Below, one piece after another: positions 17,419 to 24,837 of a stretch of DNA of 64,000 nucleotides. Numbering within the stretch: the stretch's first letter is position 1; each line of letters begins with the position of its first letter. The position numbers and the translations under genes are program-made. Source of the stretch: a virus; IMG/VR virus record IMGVR_UViG_3300036820_000006, positions 35,276 to 99,275 of that record, one strand, 5' to 3'. Below the pieces are notes generated by a model. That model was not told the origin of the DNA, did not search any database, and was given only the letters and a program-made list of their open reading frames with translations.

Positions 17419-17599
17419 TCTTCTGCTCCTCTCGCTGCTTCCTGCGCAGCTTCTTCCACTGGCGTGCCGTCATGCCTGCAGGCTTCTTTGGTTGCGCGCG
17501 TGTGACCGGCAAGAAGCGCCCTGGATGCAGAGGATCAGGACGGTTGTAGAGAGTCCGTATGCGAGTTGGTTCAAGTTGATCTTTCTTCTCTATAGCCAC
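17405..17599 (-). CDS. Small basic protein between helicase and polymerase
   Basis: 64 aa; GTG start at 17599 overlaps the helicase stop, and its own stop overlaps the polymerase start. Very basic (RQWKKLRRKQREEQKSGQE) with Pro-rich N-terminal half (RPDPLHPGRFLPVTRAQPKK). Its tight fit between two replication genes suggests a replication accessory or DNA-binding peptide. Confidence 0.5.
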   Translation of the reverse strand: MAIEKKDQLEPTRIRTLYNRPDPLHPGRFLPVTRAQPKKPAGMTARQWKKLRRKQREEQKSGQE

Positions 17600-19038
17600 G
17601 GCAGCACTCTGGGATCGATCTTACATTTGCGAGCCAGAGTATCCTTATCGCCTACCAAGCGCAACCCTTGCAGTGTTCTGCACCGCGATAGCGAGACATA
17701 GAGCATGGCTGGAGAGCCGAACATCCAACTACGAAAGTCAATCTGGCACCGGTCGAGCGATAAGCCTTGGATTTTATGCACAGTGCTCGCATACGCCAAC
17801 CGGATAGGATAATACTCGATCTGCCCGATCACGTACCTCCTGACGCGGCCGCGATAGTGAACCTTCGCGATATAGCGACCGTCATCTGACTCTTTGGCTA
17901 TGCTCTGCTCCACTGTTTCGTTCGGGCGCTCGCCTAGCTCCACACCGCGCACAATCGTCGGCACGTATACGATCTGCTTATTGCGTACCAGTTCAATCGC
18001 AATTACCCACTTGTTATCGCTGCCGACTTGTTCAATCCCGAGTACATGCCCGCAATCACCATTCGCATACTCCAGCACGCCTGGTGAGCTATAGTTATTC
18101 GCTAGCAGCATCACATAAGCACCTTCACGCAGCACAGTCTGGTCGGGAATGTTCTTCCATTCAGAACGCTGCTTGCCCCAGCGGCGCGATGGCAGCAGCA
18201 TCTTACGACCGCGAATGCGATCCAACGCTAGCTGATTAGCGCGATCTACTTCGGCGTTCTGGCTGAGGATAGTAGTGCCATCAAAATCGCGATCAGTCAT
18301 GTTGAAGAATTCAACCGAGGATGCAAGCAGGCTAGCGCATTCAGACCCGTTGCCTCGCCGCGCATGGTTGAGCGCCGACAGGAACTCAGCATCGCCTTGC
18401 CGCCACACTTTTGTGAGCCGGGTAATGTTGTTGCCGAATCTGAGCCAACTACGCGCGTCGAAAGCCCATGGAGTTTTGGCTCGTGCTACTTTGCGCCCGC
18501 TAGAACTGCGTTCTGGAATGCTGGGGAGCTGGCAGAAATCACCACAGAGCACTAATCCTAAGGGTTCTTCCCCATCCTTAGTGTTCTGGTTCACATCATC
18601 GAACACATGCACAATCACATCTAGTTGTTCACAGGAAATCATGCTGATTTCGTCAATCACCACGTTACGGTAACCTTCGCGGCGCAGACTATGAAGCTTG
18701 TACTGCGCTGAACGTTTGAGGTAAGCATCGCGCAGTGAATCGGTATCGAAGTAGCCGAGCAGTGAGTGGATCGTGGTGGTGTTGAGGTTGACCGCCGAGA
18801 TGCCGGTGCTCGCGCTCAGCACGGCATAGCAAGGGTCCTCGGCGATGCGCTGCTTCAGCGTGAACGTCTTGCCAGTGCCCGCTGAACCGCAGAGGAACGA
18901 GCAAGGAGTTTCTAGTGAGCGCTGGGGCAACGGCTCCAACGCGGATTCACTTTCCTCGTCTATATATACAGGCTCGTCGGCCAGGGGCTCGTCGCCCAGC
19001 TCATCTAGCGCATCCAGCTCATCATCGTAAACACTCAT
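17590..19038 (-). CDS. Pif1/Dda-like SF1B DNA helicase
   Basis: 482 aa. Walker A at 51-58 (GSAGTGKT), Walker B VVIDEISMIS, motif III LCGDFCQLP, motif IV region TKVWRQGD, motif V YASTVHKIQGLSLD and motif VI YVSLSRCRTL, in the correct order. The acidic N-terminal 35 residues are phage-specific. Family members unwind DNA 5'-3' and help start or restart replication. It heads the helicase-small protein-polymerase unit. Confidence 0.9.
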   Translation of the reverse strand: MSVYDDELDALDELGDEPLADEPVYIDEESESALEPLPQRSLETPCSFLCGSAGTGKTFTLKQRIAEDPCYAVLSASTGISAVNLNTTTIHSLLGYFDTDSLRDAYLKRSAQYKLHSLRREGYRNVVIDEISMISCEQLDVIVHVFDDVNQNTKDGEEPLGLVLCGDFCQLPSIPERSSSGRKVARAKTPWAFDARSWLRFGNNITRLTKVWRQGDAEFLSALNHARRGNGSECASLLASSVEFFNMTDRDFDGTTILSQNAEVDRANQLALDRIRGRKMLLPSRRWGKQRSEWKNIPDQTVLREGAYVMLLANNYSSPGVLEYANGDCGHVLGIEQVGSDNKWVIAIELVRNKQIVYVPTIVRGVELGERPNETVEQSIAKESDDGRYIAKVHYRGRVRRYVIGQIEYYPIRLAYASTVHKIQGLSLDRCQIDFRSWMFGSPAMLYVSLSRCRTLQGLRLVGDKDTLARKCKIDPRVLPWL

Positions 19039-19497
19039 GGGAAACTCGTTTCATCATCTATAGGCAGGCTGGGTTCAACCGCTACCGCTGCTACCTGTTC
19101 AAACATCTCCAGCGCACGCTCATCCGCTGCATCGCTCAGCATCTGAGCAGAGGTCTGTGGGCGTAGATTCTCGCTGGCGAAGAACTCTTCCCACTGAGCA
19201 CGCTCACGCACATCCAACTGTTTGAGGAACCAAGCTTGCTTAGCGCTGACTGCATTATGCTCTGCTGTGCCTAAAATTTGAAGATTATCTGGGTGGGGGT
19301 TCAAGCGGTTGCGGTCTAAGTGGTGGATTACAACATCGTGTTCGAGTGCCCGTGGACCGAACTTAGCTAAATGCCACTAGCCGGTGAACGCGCATGCCGC
19401 GTAGAGGACCCGCACTCAGAACCAAGTACCCTTTTGAATCAATGGTAGTGCCGTCTCCCAGCTCGAACTTGCCTTTGCTGCCGCGTTCTTGGGGCAT
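19035..19497 (-). pseudogene. HNH endonuclease gene with +1 frameshift
   Basis: ATG 19497 opens a frame (MPQERGSKGKFELGDG ... RGMRVHRLVAFS) that stops at TAA 19365-19363. Skipping one base just before that stop continues as AKFGPRALEHDVVIHHLDRN, then NPHPDNLQILGTAEHN, a classic HNH homing-nuclease motif, to 19035. The two pieces join perfectly, so either one base is extra or a +1 recoding event occurs. The C-terminal part ends overlapping the helicase start. Confidence 0.7.
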
Positions 19498-19527
19498 TAC
19501 GTTTGAGCGCCCTTCAGAGAGTTAGAA

Positions 19528-19556
19528 GCCCCGGCAGAGTATCCGACTGCCGGGGC
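19528..19556 (-). terminator. Perfect 10-bp hairpin after tRNA cluster
   Basis: GCCCCGGCAG (19528-19537) and CTGCCGGGGC (19547-19556) form a perfect GC-rich stem with a 9-base loop. On the minus strand it is followed by TTCTAACTCTC. It lies just downstream of tRNA-Thr and probably ends or protects the tRNA transcript. Confidence 0.6.
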
Positions 19557-19565
19557 CATTTATGT

Positions 19566-19637
19566 GCGAACCGAGGGGATCGAACCCTCGACATCACGAT
19601 TACAATTCGTGCGCTCTATCCACTGAGCTAGGTTCAA
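19566..19637 (-). tRNA. tRNA-Thr (UGU)
   Basis: Minus strand. D arm CTCAGTGGATAGAGC, anticodon stem CACGA/TCGTG with loop ATTGTAA giving anticodon TGT, T arm GAGGG-TTCGATC-CCCTC. The acceptor TTGAACC/GGTTCGC pairs except at the first position. CCA is not encoded. Confidence 0.8.
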
Positions 19638-19689
19638 GTTCGCGGTTGTCAGTGCTCCACAGCACCGAACATAGTTGGCTCTGTCTAAT

Positions 19690-19807
19690 CACGCTGCTCT
19701 ACCACTGAGCTACTCCCCCTCAGGGCAGCGAACGTATCTTTGAGTGAGGTCAGAGATCGCATTCGCTGCTTGGAGGGGAAGAAGGGATTCGAACCCCCGA
19801 CCACGCT
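19690..19807 (-). tRNA. Candidate permuted tRNA (3' half before 5' half)
   Basis: In transcription order the T arm (GGGGG-TTCGAAT-CCCTT, 19782-19798), acceptor strand CTTCCCC (19775-19781) and TCCA come first. Then a 51-base link follows, then the acceptor strand GGGGGAG (19713-19719) and a normal D arm (GCTCAGTGGTAGAGC). The two acceptor strands pair fully with one G-U. The link contains an 8-bp inverted repeat (GCAGCGAA/TTCGCTGC) that extends the acceptor helix. AGCGTG occurs at the inner end of both halves. No complete anticodon arm could be built, so the anticodon is unknown. It could also be two unrelated tRNA fragments. Confidence 0.4.
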
Positions 19808-20042
19808 TTTTGGGCCTTCTACTCTGTGCTGCTTCTGCTGCCGCATCAGTCTCTTGGGTGATAGCCTTAGTCTGCGCTCGCGGTACATGGCCGAGAGACT
19901 TCCTTTAGCTTGATCCCTGAGTCTGAGCCTTGAGTTACCCCTCGCGGGGTCACCCAAACTTGGGAAATGCTGGCGGGACAGATTTACGACCTTGCCTCTT
20001 ACCTCTCGGAACGGTCATGCGAGCGGCCAGCATCGAATTTGG
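19808..20042 (-). other. Structured non-coding stretch inside tRNA cluster
   Basis: No convincing gene. On the minus strand it can form several stems, including AGTCTCT/AGAGACT, CCCCGCGAGGGG and an 8-bp pair GCCAGCAT/ATGCTGGC at ~20025 and ~19967. It may be tRNA precursor or remnants of further RNA genes. A group I intron and a tmRNA were considered and not supported. Confidence 0.35.
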
Positions 20043-20043
20043 T

Positions 20044-20115
20044 TGCGGGGGCTGGACTTGAACCAGCGACCTTGTGGTTATGAGCCACCTGTTCTACCAA
20101 CTGAACTACCCCGCC
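20044..20115 (-). tRNA. tRNA-Met-like (CAU)
   Basis: Minus strand. D arm GTTCAGTTGGTAGAAC, anticodon stem GTGG/CCAC with loop CTCATAA giving anticodon CAT, T arm GCTGG-TTCAAGT-CCAGC, acceptor GGCGGGG/CCCCGCA with a mismatch at 1-72. CAU could mean elongator Met, initiator, or Ile after lysidine modification; the elongator reading is most likely. Confidence 0.8.
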
Positions 20116-20168
20116 TTGGTGGACCGGTTTGGCTCCCGCCGCCCCAGCCCGAAAACTTTAGCGCTATC

Positions 20169-20938
20169 TTACTTCTCCTGCAGGGGCTTGAACAGCCAGC
20201 CATAAATCGCCGCGCCGACTGCCGTGCCCTTCGGGTCCTCAATCGTCTGCTCATTAGCCCGCGAGCGCGCTTTCTGCACAGCGCGAATCAGTTGTTCTGA
20301 GCGATCCATCAGCTCGGCCTTCTTAGCGGGCGTAATCAAGCTCGACCACTCCTGTTCCAGAATTGTGCCCACAGCTACATCTTTGGTGACCAGTGTAAAC
20401 TTGCGCTGGATGCTTATCAGTAGCAGGTGCTAACGTCAGCGGCTCCTGTACTTTCTGCGTGCGCGTCTTGGTGACCTCTCTGGCCTTGAACACATGCGCG
20501 CCTTTAGCGCTATCATGCGTGAAGCCCTTAGCCGGGTCCAGAGTAGGAATCGAGCGCACTAAGTCTTGCGCCTCCTTTTAGGCGCTTCTCCAGTTGCAGC
20601 AGGAACGTTGCAGGCGCGTCCTTTAGGACTACAGCATCATCTTCCAGTACCACGTCCGACTTGGCATGCGTGTTTGCCATGTCGATGTTGTAAGCCGCAT
20701 CCAGCGAGCGGTCTAAAATCTTGCTGATCCATTCCACCTCGTCGGTTACGGTAGATTGGATATCTGATTGCGCCTCGGTCTTGGGCAGCGCGCCTTCATC
20801 GTTCGGCGTGAACGTGACGCGCTTCTCCTCAAACAGGTGGCGCTTACCAGCGAACGTCGCCTGCAGATCAGTACGCGTCTTCTGCGCCTGACCGCTGAGG
20901 TTGTTATTGGTTGCGAGTAGCTCGTGAAGCTTTGCCAT
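20169..20938 (-). pseudogene. Conserved phage gene split by two +1 frameshifts
   Basis: Three overlapping frames (20528-20938, 20323-20559, 20169-20372) read as one protein: MAKLHELLATNNNLSGQAQK ... LQLEKRL | KEAQDLVRSIPTLDPAKGF ... TDKHPAQVY | LVTKDVAVGTILEQEWSSLI ... GWLFKPL. I recognise this order from an uncharacterised bacterial/phage family. Each junction needs one extra A removed (in CTAAAAGG near 20571, and in TTTACACTGG near 20388). A promoter lies upstream at 20971-21000. Either sequencing indels or decay. Confidence 0.65.
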
Positions 20939-20970
20939 TAGACGATCTCCCTTAGATGTGGACGATGCTC

Positions 20971-21000
20971 AATGTAGCATGTGGTAGTGAACGGTGTCAA
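20971..21000 (-). promoter_or_regulatory. Promoter for the frameshifted gene at 20.2-20.9 kb
   Basis: Minus strand TTGACA (21000-20995), 18-base spacer, TACATT (20976-20971). It lies 33-62 bp upstream of ATG 20938, which has its own AGGGAGA ribosome site. Confidence 0.55.
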
Positions 21001-21007
21001 GTAGCCG

Positions 21008-21364
21008 TTAGATCAGCATAAGAAATTCATCATCGCGGTTGTCGTTCAGCGTAACGGTGTCGTCATCCATCAAAGCTAGCGCTGCCAGCGCGCGGTCGAA
21101 TTTTTCCAAACAGGGCTTATTCGGCGTATCTGGATAACAAGGCATTTTCAGGCCGCGATAATCCAGTAGCTCCGTAATATCTTCGATTTTGCTAGCCGTC
21201 TTAGCTCGTGCGGTAAACTTCTCTGCAGTCTCTACTACGCGCTTCTGCCACTTCTCGAAACCTAGGAGTGACGCGGCTACCGCTTTGATGTGGTCCTTCT
21301 CAGCCTCAGCGCGCTTCTTCTGAATCGCCGCGATCAGCCTCACTTTATTCACTTTCACGTTCAT
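21008..21364 (-). CDS. Small helical early protein
   Basis: 118 aa from ATG 21364 (AGGGAGATTGCA upstream); the longer frame to 21448 runs into a 12-bp hairpin and is rejected. The N-terminus is basic helix (KVNKVRLIAAIQKKRAEAEK), followed by GFEKWQKRVVETAEKF and an acidic end (LNDNRDDEFLMLI). No family recognised. It follows the hairpin row and array C. Confidence 0.6.
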   Translation of the reverse strand: MNVKVNKVRLIAAIQKKRAEAEKDHIKAVAASLLGFEKWQKRVVETAEKFTARAKTASKIEDITELLDYRGLKMPCYPDTPNKPCLEKFDRALAALALMDDDTVTLNDNRDDEFLMLI

Positions 21365-21412
21365 TGCAATCTCCCTATCCACTAATGAATTTTCTACGGA
21401 GTAGAACCAGAA

Positions 21413-21716
<304 letters not shown>

Positions 21717-21726
21717 AAGTTTGGAA

Positions 21727-21799
21727 CCGTTACGCTACGAAACTATGCGGGACTGTAAGATATGGGACAATGCGCCACGTCGAGTTACGCGGCGGCACG
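21727..21799. repeat. Period-5 array C (15 units)
   Basis: Cores ACG/GCG/ACT/AAG/ATG begin every five bases from 21727 to 21797. It sits between the hairpin row and the stop codon of the leftward gene at 21804. Confidence 0.8.
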
Positions 21800-21803
21800 A
21801 TAG

Positions 21804-22559
21804 TTACTTCTTCGGAAAATATCCGACGACGACAGCCTGCGCCCGCATCGCAACGTCACCGAGCTTGCCCGGCACTGTGATTTCCGGCACGCGCTTACCG
21901 TCACGTTCTGGAAACCGGTGCATCCCTTTCACGCGCTTCGGCAAACGCTCGCCGCGCTCTTTGTAAAGTTCCACAGTGTCCTGATCGGGCTGACCTTCCC
22001 ATGAAGTTTCGATTTCGAGCGTGGGCTCGCTGGCCAGCGTCTTCTGGAACAATTCTTTCAACTGACCCGCACTCATATTGCTAGGCACCTTCACGCCGAG
22101 GCATTGCAGAATTCTGACCATCGCAATTCCGCCATTTCTCGCCGTCCGGCTATCGACGAAGCGATCAAAAACCGGAATATTATCGAACTTCCCACTGGGG
22201 TCCTGAATGCGGCACTCCAGCGCCGTGCTCACATACAGCTTCGGCTTACCATTCGCCAGAAAAACAGGCTTTCCCGGCGCGCCCTTGCTGTAGTCCATGT
22301 CCTGCTTCACGGCGAACAGCACTTCCTTGCCGTCAGCATCCTTGACGTTCAACTGTTTTAGCTTGGCAGTGTAACGGCCATCCGGCACGGGCGGCGGGAA
22401 CTCGTATGGGTTGGCGCTGGCATCGAACTCCAGCGATTCTTCCAGCAGCGAGGGATCGTTCAGGTCCACTGACACGATTTGTTGGTCATCGGCGGCGCTG
22501 TCAGTGGACACACTACCAGCGGTCTCGTCGGCGTAGATAGGTTGAGCGAAATCAGTCAT
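21804..22559 (-). CDS. Possible single-stranded DNA-binding protein
   Basis: 251 aa. After an acidic N-terminus (DLNDPSLLEESLEFDASANP) comes a beta-rich domain (DGRYTAKLKQLNVKDADGKE ... KLYVSTALECRIQDPSGKFD ... FDRFVDSRTARNGGIAMVRI) and a C-terminal strand region. Size, beta content and its place directly downstream of a Sak4-like ATPase fit phage SSB or annealing-accessory proteins. No family motif was confirmed. It is followed immediately by array C. Confidence 0.45.
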   Translation of the reverse strand: MTDFAQPIYADETAGSVSTDSAADDQQIVSVDLNDPSLLEESLEFDASANPYEFPPPVPDGRYTAKLKQLNVKDADGKEVLFAVKQDMDYSKGAPGKPVFLANGKPKLYVSTALECRIQDPSGKFDNIPVFDRFVDSRTARNGGIAMVRILQCLGVKVPSNMSAGQLKELFQKTLASEPTLEIETSWEGQPDQDTVELYKERGERLPKRVKGMHRFPERDGKRVPEITVPGKLGDVAMRAQAVVVGYFPKK

Positions 22560-22625
22560 GCGAAAACTCCTTTTAGTGTCGAGATGCTTAGAGGATTTGA
22601 GTTACCAGATGGGTGGTTTTAGGTG

Positions 22626-22910
22626 CTAAACGTGTATCGTGGGGTGCTGCTGCGCGTTGTGCTGCGCGCTGTGCTGAGTCTGCTGCGCGCCCTGCCCATT
22701 GTTCCGGGCATCATCGTACAACTGGCGCAGCTCCCGCGACAGGTACTTCGCGAGCGAACGCTCGTCCGCTGCGGCCTTCTTCGAGAAGAACTCATGCACC
22801 TCGCTGGGTAGCGAGATGGTTACAGTGTTAGTGTCGGCAGCGACGGCAGCAGGCTTCTGCTGACCGGTCTGCGTTTTTGTTGCGTCTGCTACGTCTGCTA
22901 CGTCTGCCAT
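22626..22910 (-). CDS. Ribbon-helix-helix protein
   Basis: 94 aa; GGGAGAG before ATG. Residues ~27-66 show a ribbon strand (TNTVTISLPSEVHEFFSKKA) and two helices (DERSLAKYLSRELRQLYDDA), the Arc/CopG arrangement. The C-terminal tail is Gln/His-rich low complexity (QGAQQTQHSAQHNAQQH). Probably a DNA-binding regulator of the recombination cassette. Confidence 0.7.
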   Translation of the reverse strand: MADVADVADATKTQTGQQKPAAVAADTNTVTISLPSEVHEFFSKKAAADERSLAKYLSRELRQLYDDARNNGQGAQQTQHSAQHNAQQHPTIHV

Positions 22911-22930
22911 AATGCTCTCCCTTTTGCTGC

Positions 22931-23944
22931 TTACTTTGCTGCAGCCACGGCCTGCTGGCCTCGGCCGAACTTCTGGTCAATCGCTGCGCGCCACTTTGCT
23001 ACTTCATCACCTTGCTCTGCGTTTAGCGCGTCAATTGTTTGCAAATAAATGTCTAAGCCATGCTCAGTGGTTGGTTCGTAGTAACCGCCAGGAAATTTCT
23101 TCATCAGTTCTGCTACTTTCTCCGGCGCGACGCGAGGTTTAGCTGGGAACATAATCCCAGTAGAGGGATCGGGATGCTTGACGAAGTAAGTGCGCACCTT
23201 GGTATCCACCATGGTGGAGTCCACGAGCTTCTTTGCATCCTTGGGATCGGGAACCTGCACCACAGTTTCGACTGGGTAGCCTTCGCTGTGCAGGCAATCG
23301 CCTACCCAGCTGGGCACCAACGCGGTCGCTTTCTTGCCCGCGATCTGCGGGCCATAGATAGTAGAGCGGTCATCCTCTTCAGTGCGCGATTCGAGCGCAG
23401 TGAACAATACATACTCACAGGGCAGAGAGCTGAAGTTAGTTACGAGTGAGTAGAGAGTGTTCTGCACGAAGCCGTAGTGAGCTTTGGAGTTCCCAGCAAA
23501 AGTTTCGTTCACCACCTGCCCATCTACAATCACGCGCTGTGTAAACGGCGACGTAGCTTCCTCTCCGGTTTTGATCTGCTTGTCGGCAAGATGCCGCATC
23601 AATGCTTGGCTAATGCTGGTCAAGCCTTCCACAATCATGCCGCCCCACTGTGACCAGTCCACCCTGCGCAGGTTCACTTTAGTTGCTTCACTCGCGCTCA
23701 CATCCTCCGGCCAGTAGCCTTGACTCACGCGCCGCAGCACCGGCAGCGGAATCTCCATGTTGCCTCGATACGCTTGTACAACTCCCGCTCTGATCTCTGG
23801 GTCCAGCGGTGCCCACCCGCCGCCGTCCATTGAAAACAACAAAGTTCCTTTTCCGGTTTTCTGATAGATGTAGCGGGCGAAATGTTTGGCTGCAGTGGTT
23901 TTGAAAACCCCCGAAGCCCCGTAGTTTATGCCGGTGCGCGCCAT
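22931..23944 (-). CDS. Sak4-like RecA-fold ATPase
   Basis: 337 aa. Walker A at residues 9-17 (GASGVFKTT); MIVEGLTSISQALMRHL could hold Walker B. Further core strands include CEYVLFTALES and the C-terminal KFPGGYYEPT. Length and N-terminal P-loop match the phage AAA_24/Sak4 single-strand annealing ATPases, which work with SSB in recombination. Its neighbours (SSB-like, PD-(D/E)XK nuclease) support this. Confidence 0.65.
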   Translation of the reverse strand: MARTGINYGASGVFKTTAAKHFARYIYQKTGKGTLLFSMDGGGWAPLDPEIRAGVVQAYRGNMEIPLPVLRRVSQGYWPEDVSASEATKVNLRRVDWSQWGGMIVEGLTSISQALMRHLADKQIKTGEEATSPFTQRVIVDGQVVNETFAGNSKAHYGFVQNTLYSLVTNFSSLPCEYVLFTALESRTEEDDRSTIYGPQIAGKKATALVPSWVGDCLHSEGYPVETVVQVPDPKDAKKLVDSTMVDTKVRTYFVKHPDPSTGIMFPAKPRVAPEKVAELMKKFPGGYYEPTTEHGLDIYLQTIDALNAEQGDEVAKWRAAIDQKFGRGQQAVAAAK

Positions 23945-23946
23945 CT

Positions 23947-24207
23947 CTAAGCTGCCTTCCGCTTTTTTGTTCGTTGGGCTATCGCGCGGGATTTCTGACG
24001 CGCCTCAAACTCAGCTTTGTGCTCAGCAATGTAAGCTTCGGCAGCATGCTCTAACCAGTCACGCATTACCCAGCCTCGATGACGCGCTTCCTTCTCGCCA
24101 CGAAACGAAATGATGTCGCGTGTACTTTTTCTAAGCTTCACGTGCTCAGCGGTAAGTGGATCGTTCTGGGCCTGTTCGGGGTCAATATATCCGAAACTTT
24201 TGGGCAT
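23947..24207 (-). CDS. Small basic protein
   Basis: 86 aa; AAGGAGA before ATG. Highly charged (HVKLRKSTRDIISFRGEKEA ... WLEHAAEAYIAEHKAEFEAR) with a Lys/Arg tail (RAIAQRTKKRKAA). It lies two bases upstream of the Sak4-like gene. Probably DNA-binding. Confidence 0.55.
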   Translation of the reverse strand: MPKSFGYIDPEQAQNDPLTAEHVKLRKSTRDIISFRGEKEARHRGWVMRDWLEHAAEAYIAEHKAEFEARQKSRAIAQRTKKRKAA

Positions 24208-24528
24208 GGTGTTAGTCTCCTTTGTTGCGAGGCGCGGGCGGCGTTTGACGGCGTTGGCCGCAGCTTATATTTGCCAGCCTATTGCGGTTATTGCCCCTTG
24301 GTGCGAGTGCGAGTGCGAGTTAGGGTGAGATTTTGCTTCAAATGCTGATCTACGCAAGCTACTACCTGCGCTACAGTGCGCAGCGATGCGACGCGTTCGA
24401 AGCTGGTTCGCGGTTGGTTCGTAGCTAGTGTGGAAGCTATCATGGCGGATGCTGTCTTGGATGTAAGAGATGTTGTACCACTTTGCTGCACGGTCGTCAA
24501 CGATAAAATGGAGCAGCCGGGACGCGGG
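24208..24528 (-). other. 321-bp gap with broken coding traces and GTGCGA repeats
   Basis: No intact gene. On the minus strand one frame contains RLLHFIVDDRAAKWYNISYI and another VASLRTVAQVVACVDQHLKQ, each without a good start, as if a small gene were split by an indel. Near 24300-24320 GTGCGA repeats three times, followed by degenerate copies. Frame track alternatives on the plus strand lack ribosome sites. Confidence 0.35.
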
Positions 24529-24837
24529 TTAGTTGGGGATTTCCACAATGCGCTCACCTTCACCCTTCTTGGCCTGCAGAATGCCACTTTGCGCTGGGCT
24601 TAGCGCTTGATTCATGGCATCCTTGGCCTCCGCGAAGCCATAAGCGCAACCGGAGGCGAAGGCACGCGCGATCTCGTAGCGCGCTATCGCAGGAGTCAGC
24701 TCGCGGCCATTGAGCTGCGCCTCGCGCACATCGCAGTAAGGCCGCATTCCGTTTTTGCCTTCTTCTAGCGCTTGCTGGTAATCGTCAGTGGCATAGCTAT
24801 CGATGTTTGTGAGCTGGTCTTTTTGGCTATCGGTCAT
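24529..24837 (-). CDS. Small early protein
   Basis: 102 aa from ATG 24837 (GGGGAGG upstream, overlapping the nuclease gene's end). Contains TNIDSYATDDYQQALEEGKN, YCDVREAQLNGRELTPAIAR and ARAFASGCAYGFAEAKDAM. Mixed alpha/beta with conserved-looking Trp-free core; no family recognised. Confidence 0.55.
   Translation of the reverse strand: MTDSQKDQLTNIDSYATDDYQQALEEGKNGMRPYCDVREAQLNGRELTPAIARYEIARAFASGCAYGFAEAKDAMNQALSPAQSGILQAKKGEGERIVEIPN

Noticed and set aside
19800-20040. Group I intron inside a tRNA
   Set aside because: Halves are in the wrong order for an ordinary intron and no P/Q/R/S core elements were recognised.
19640-20160. tmRNA (one-piece or permuted) in the tRNA cluster
   Set aside because: The 5' half has a normal tRNA D arm, and no tag reading frame ending in a stop after an Ala-rich tail is present.
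24376-24603. Rightward ORF in the 24.2-24.5 kb gap
   Set aside because: No ribosome site, antisense to the supported leftward gene end.
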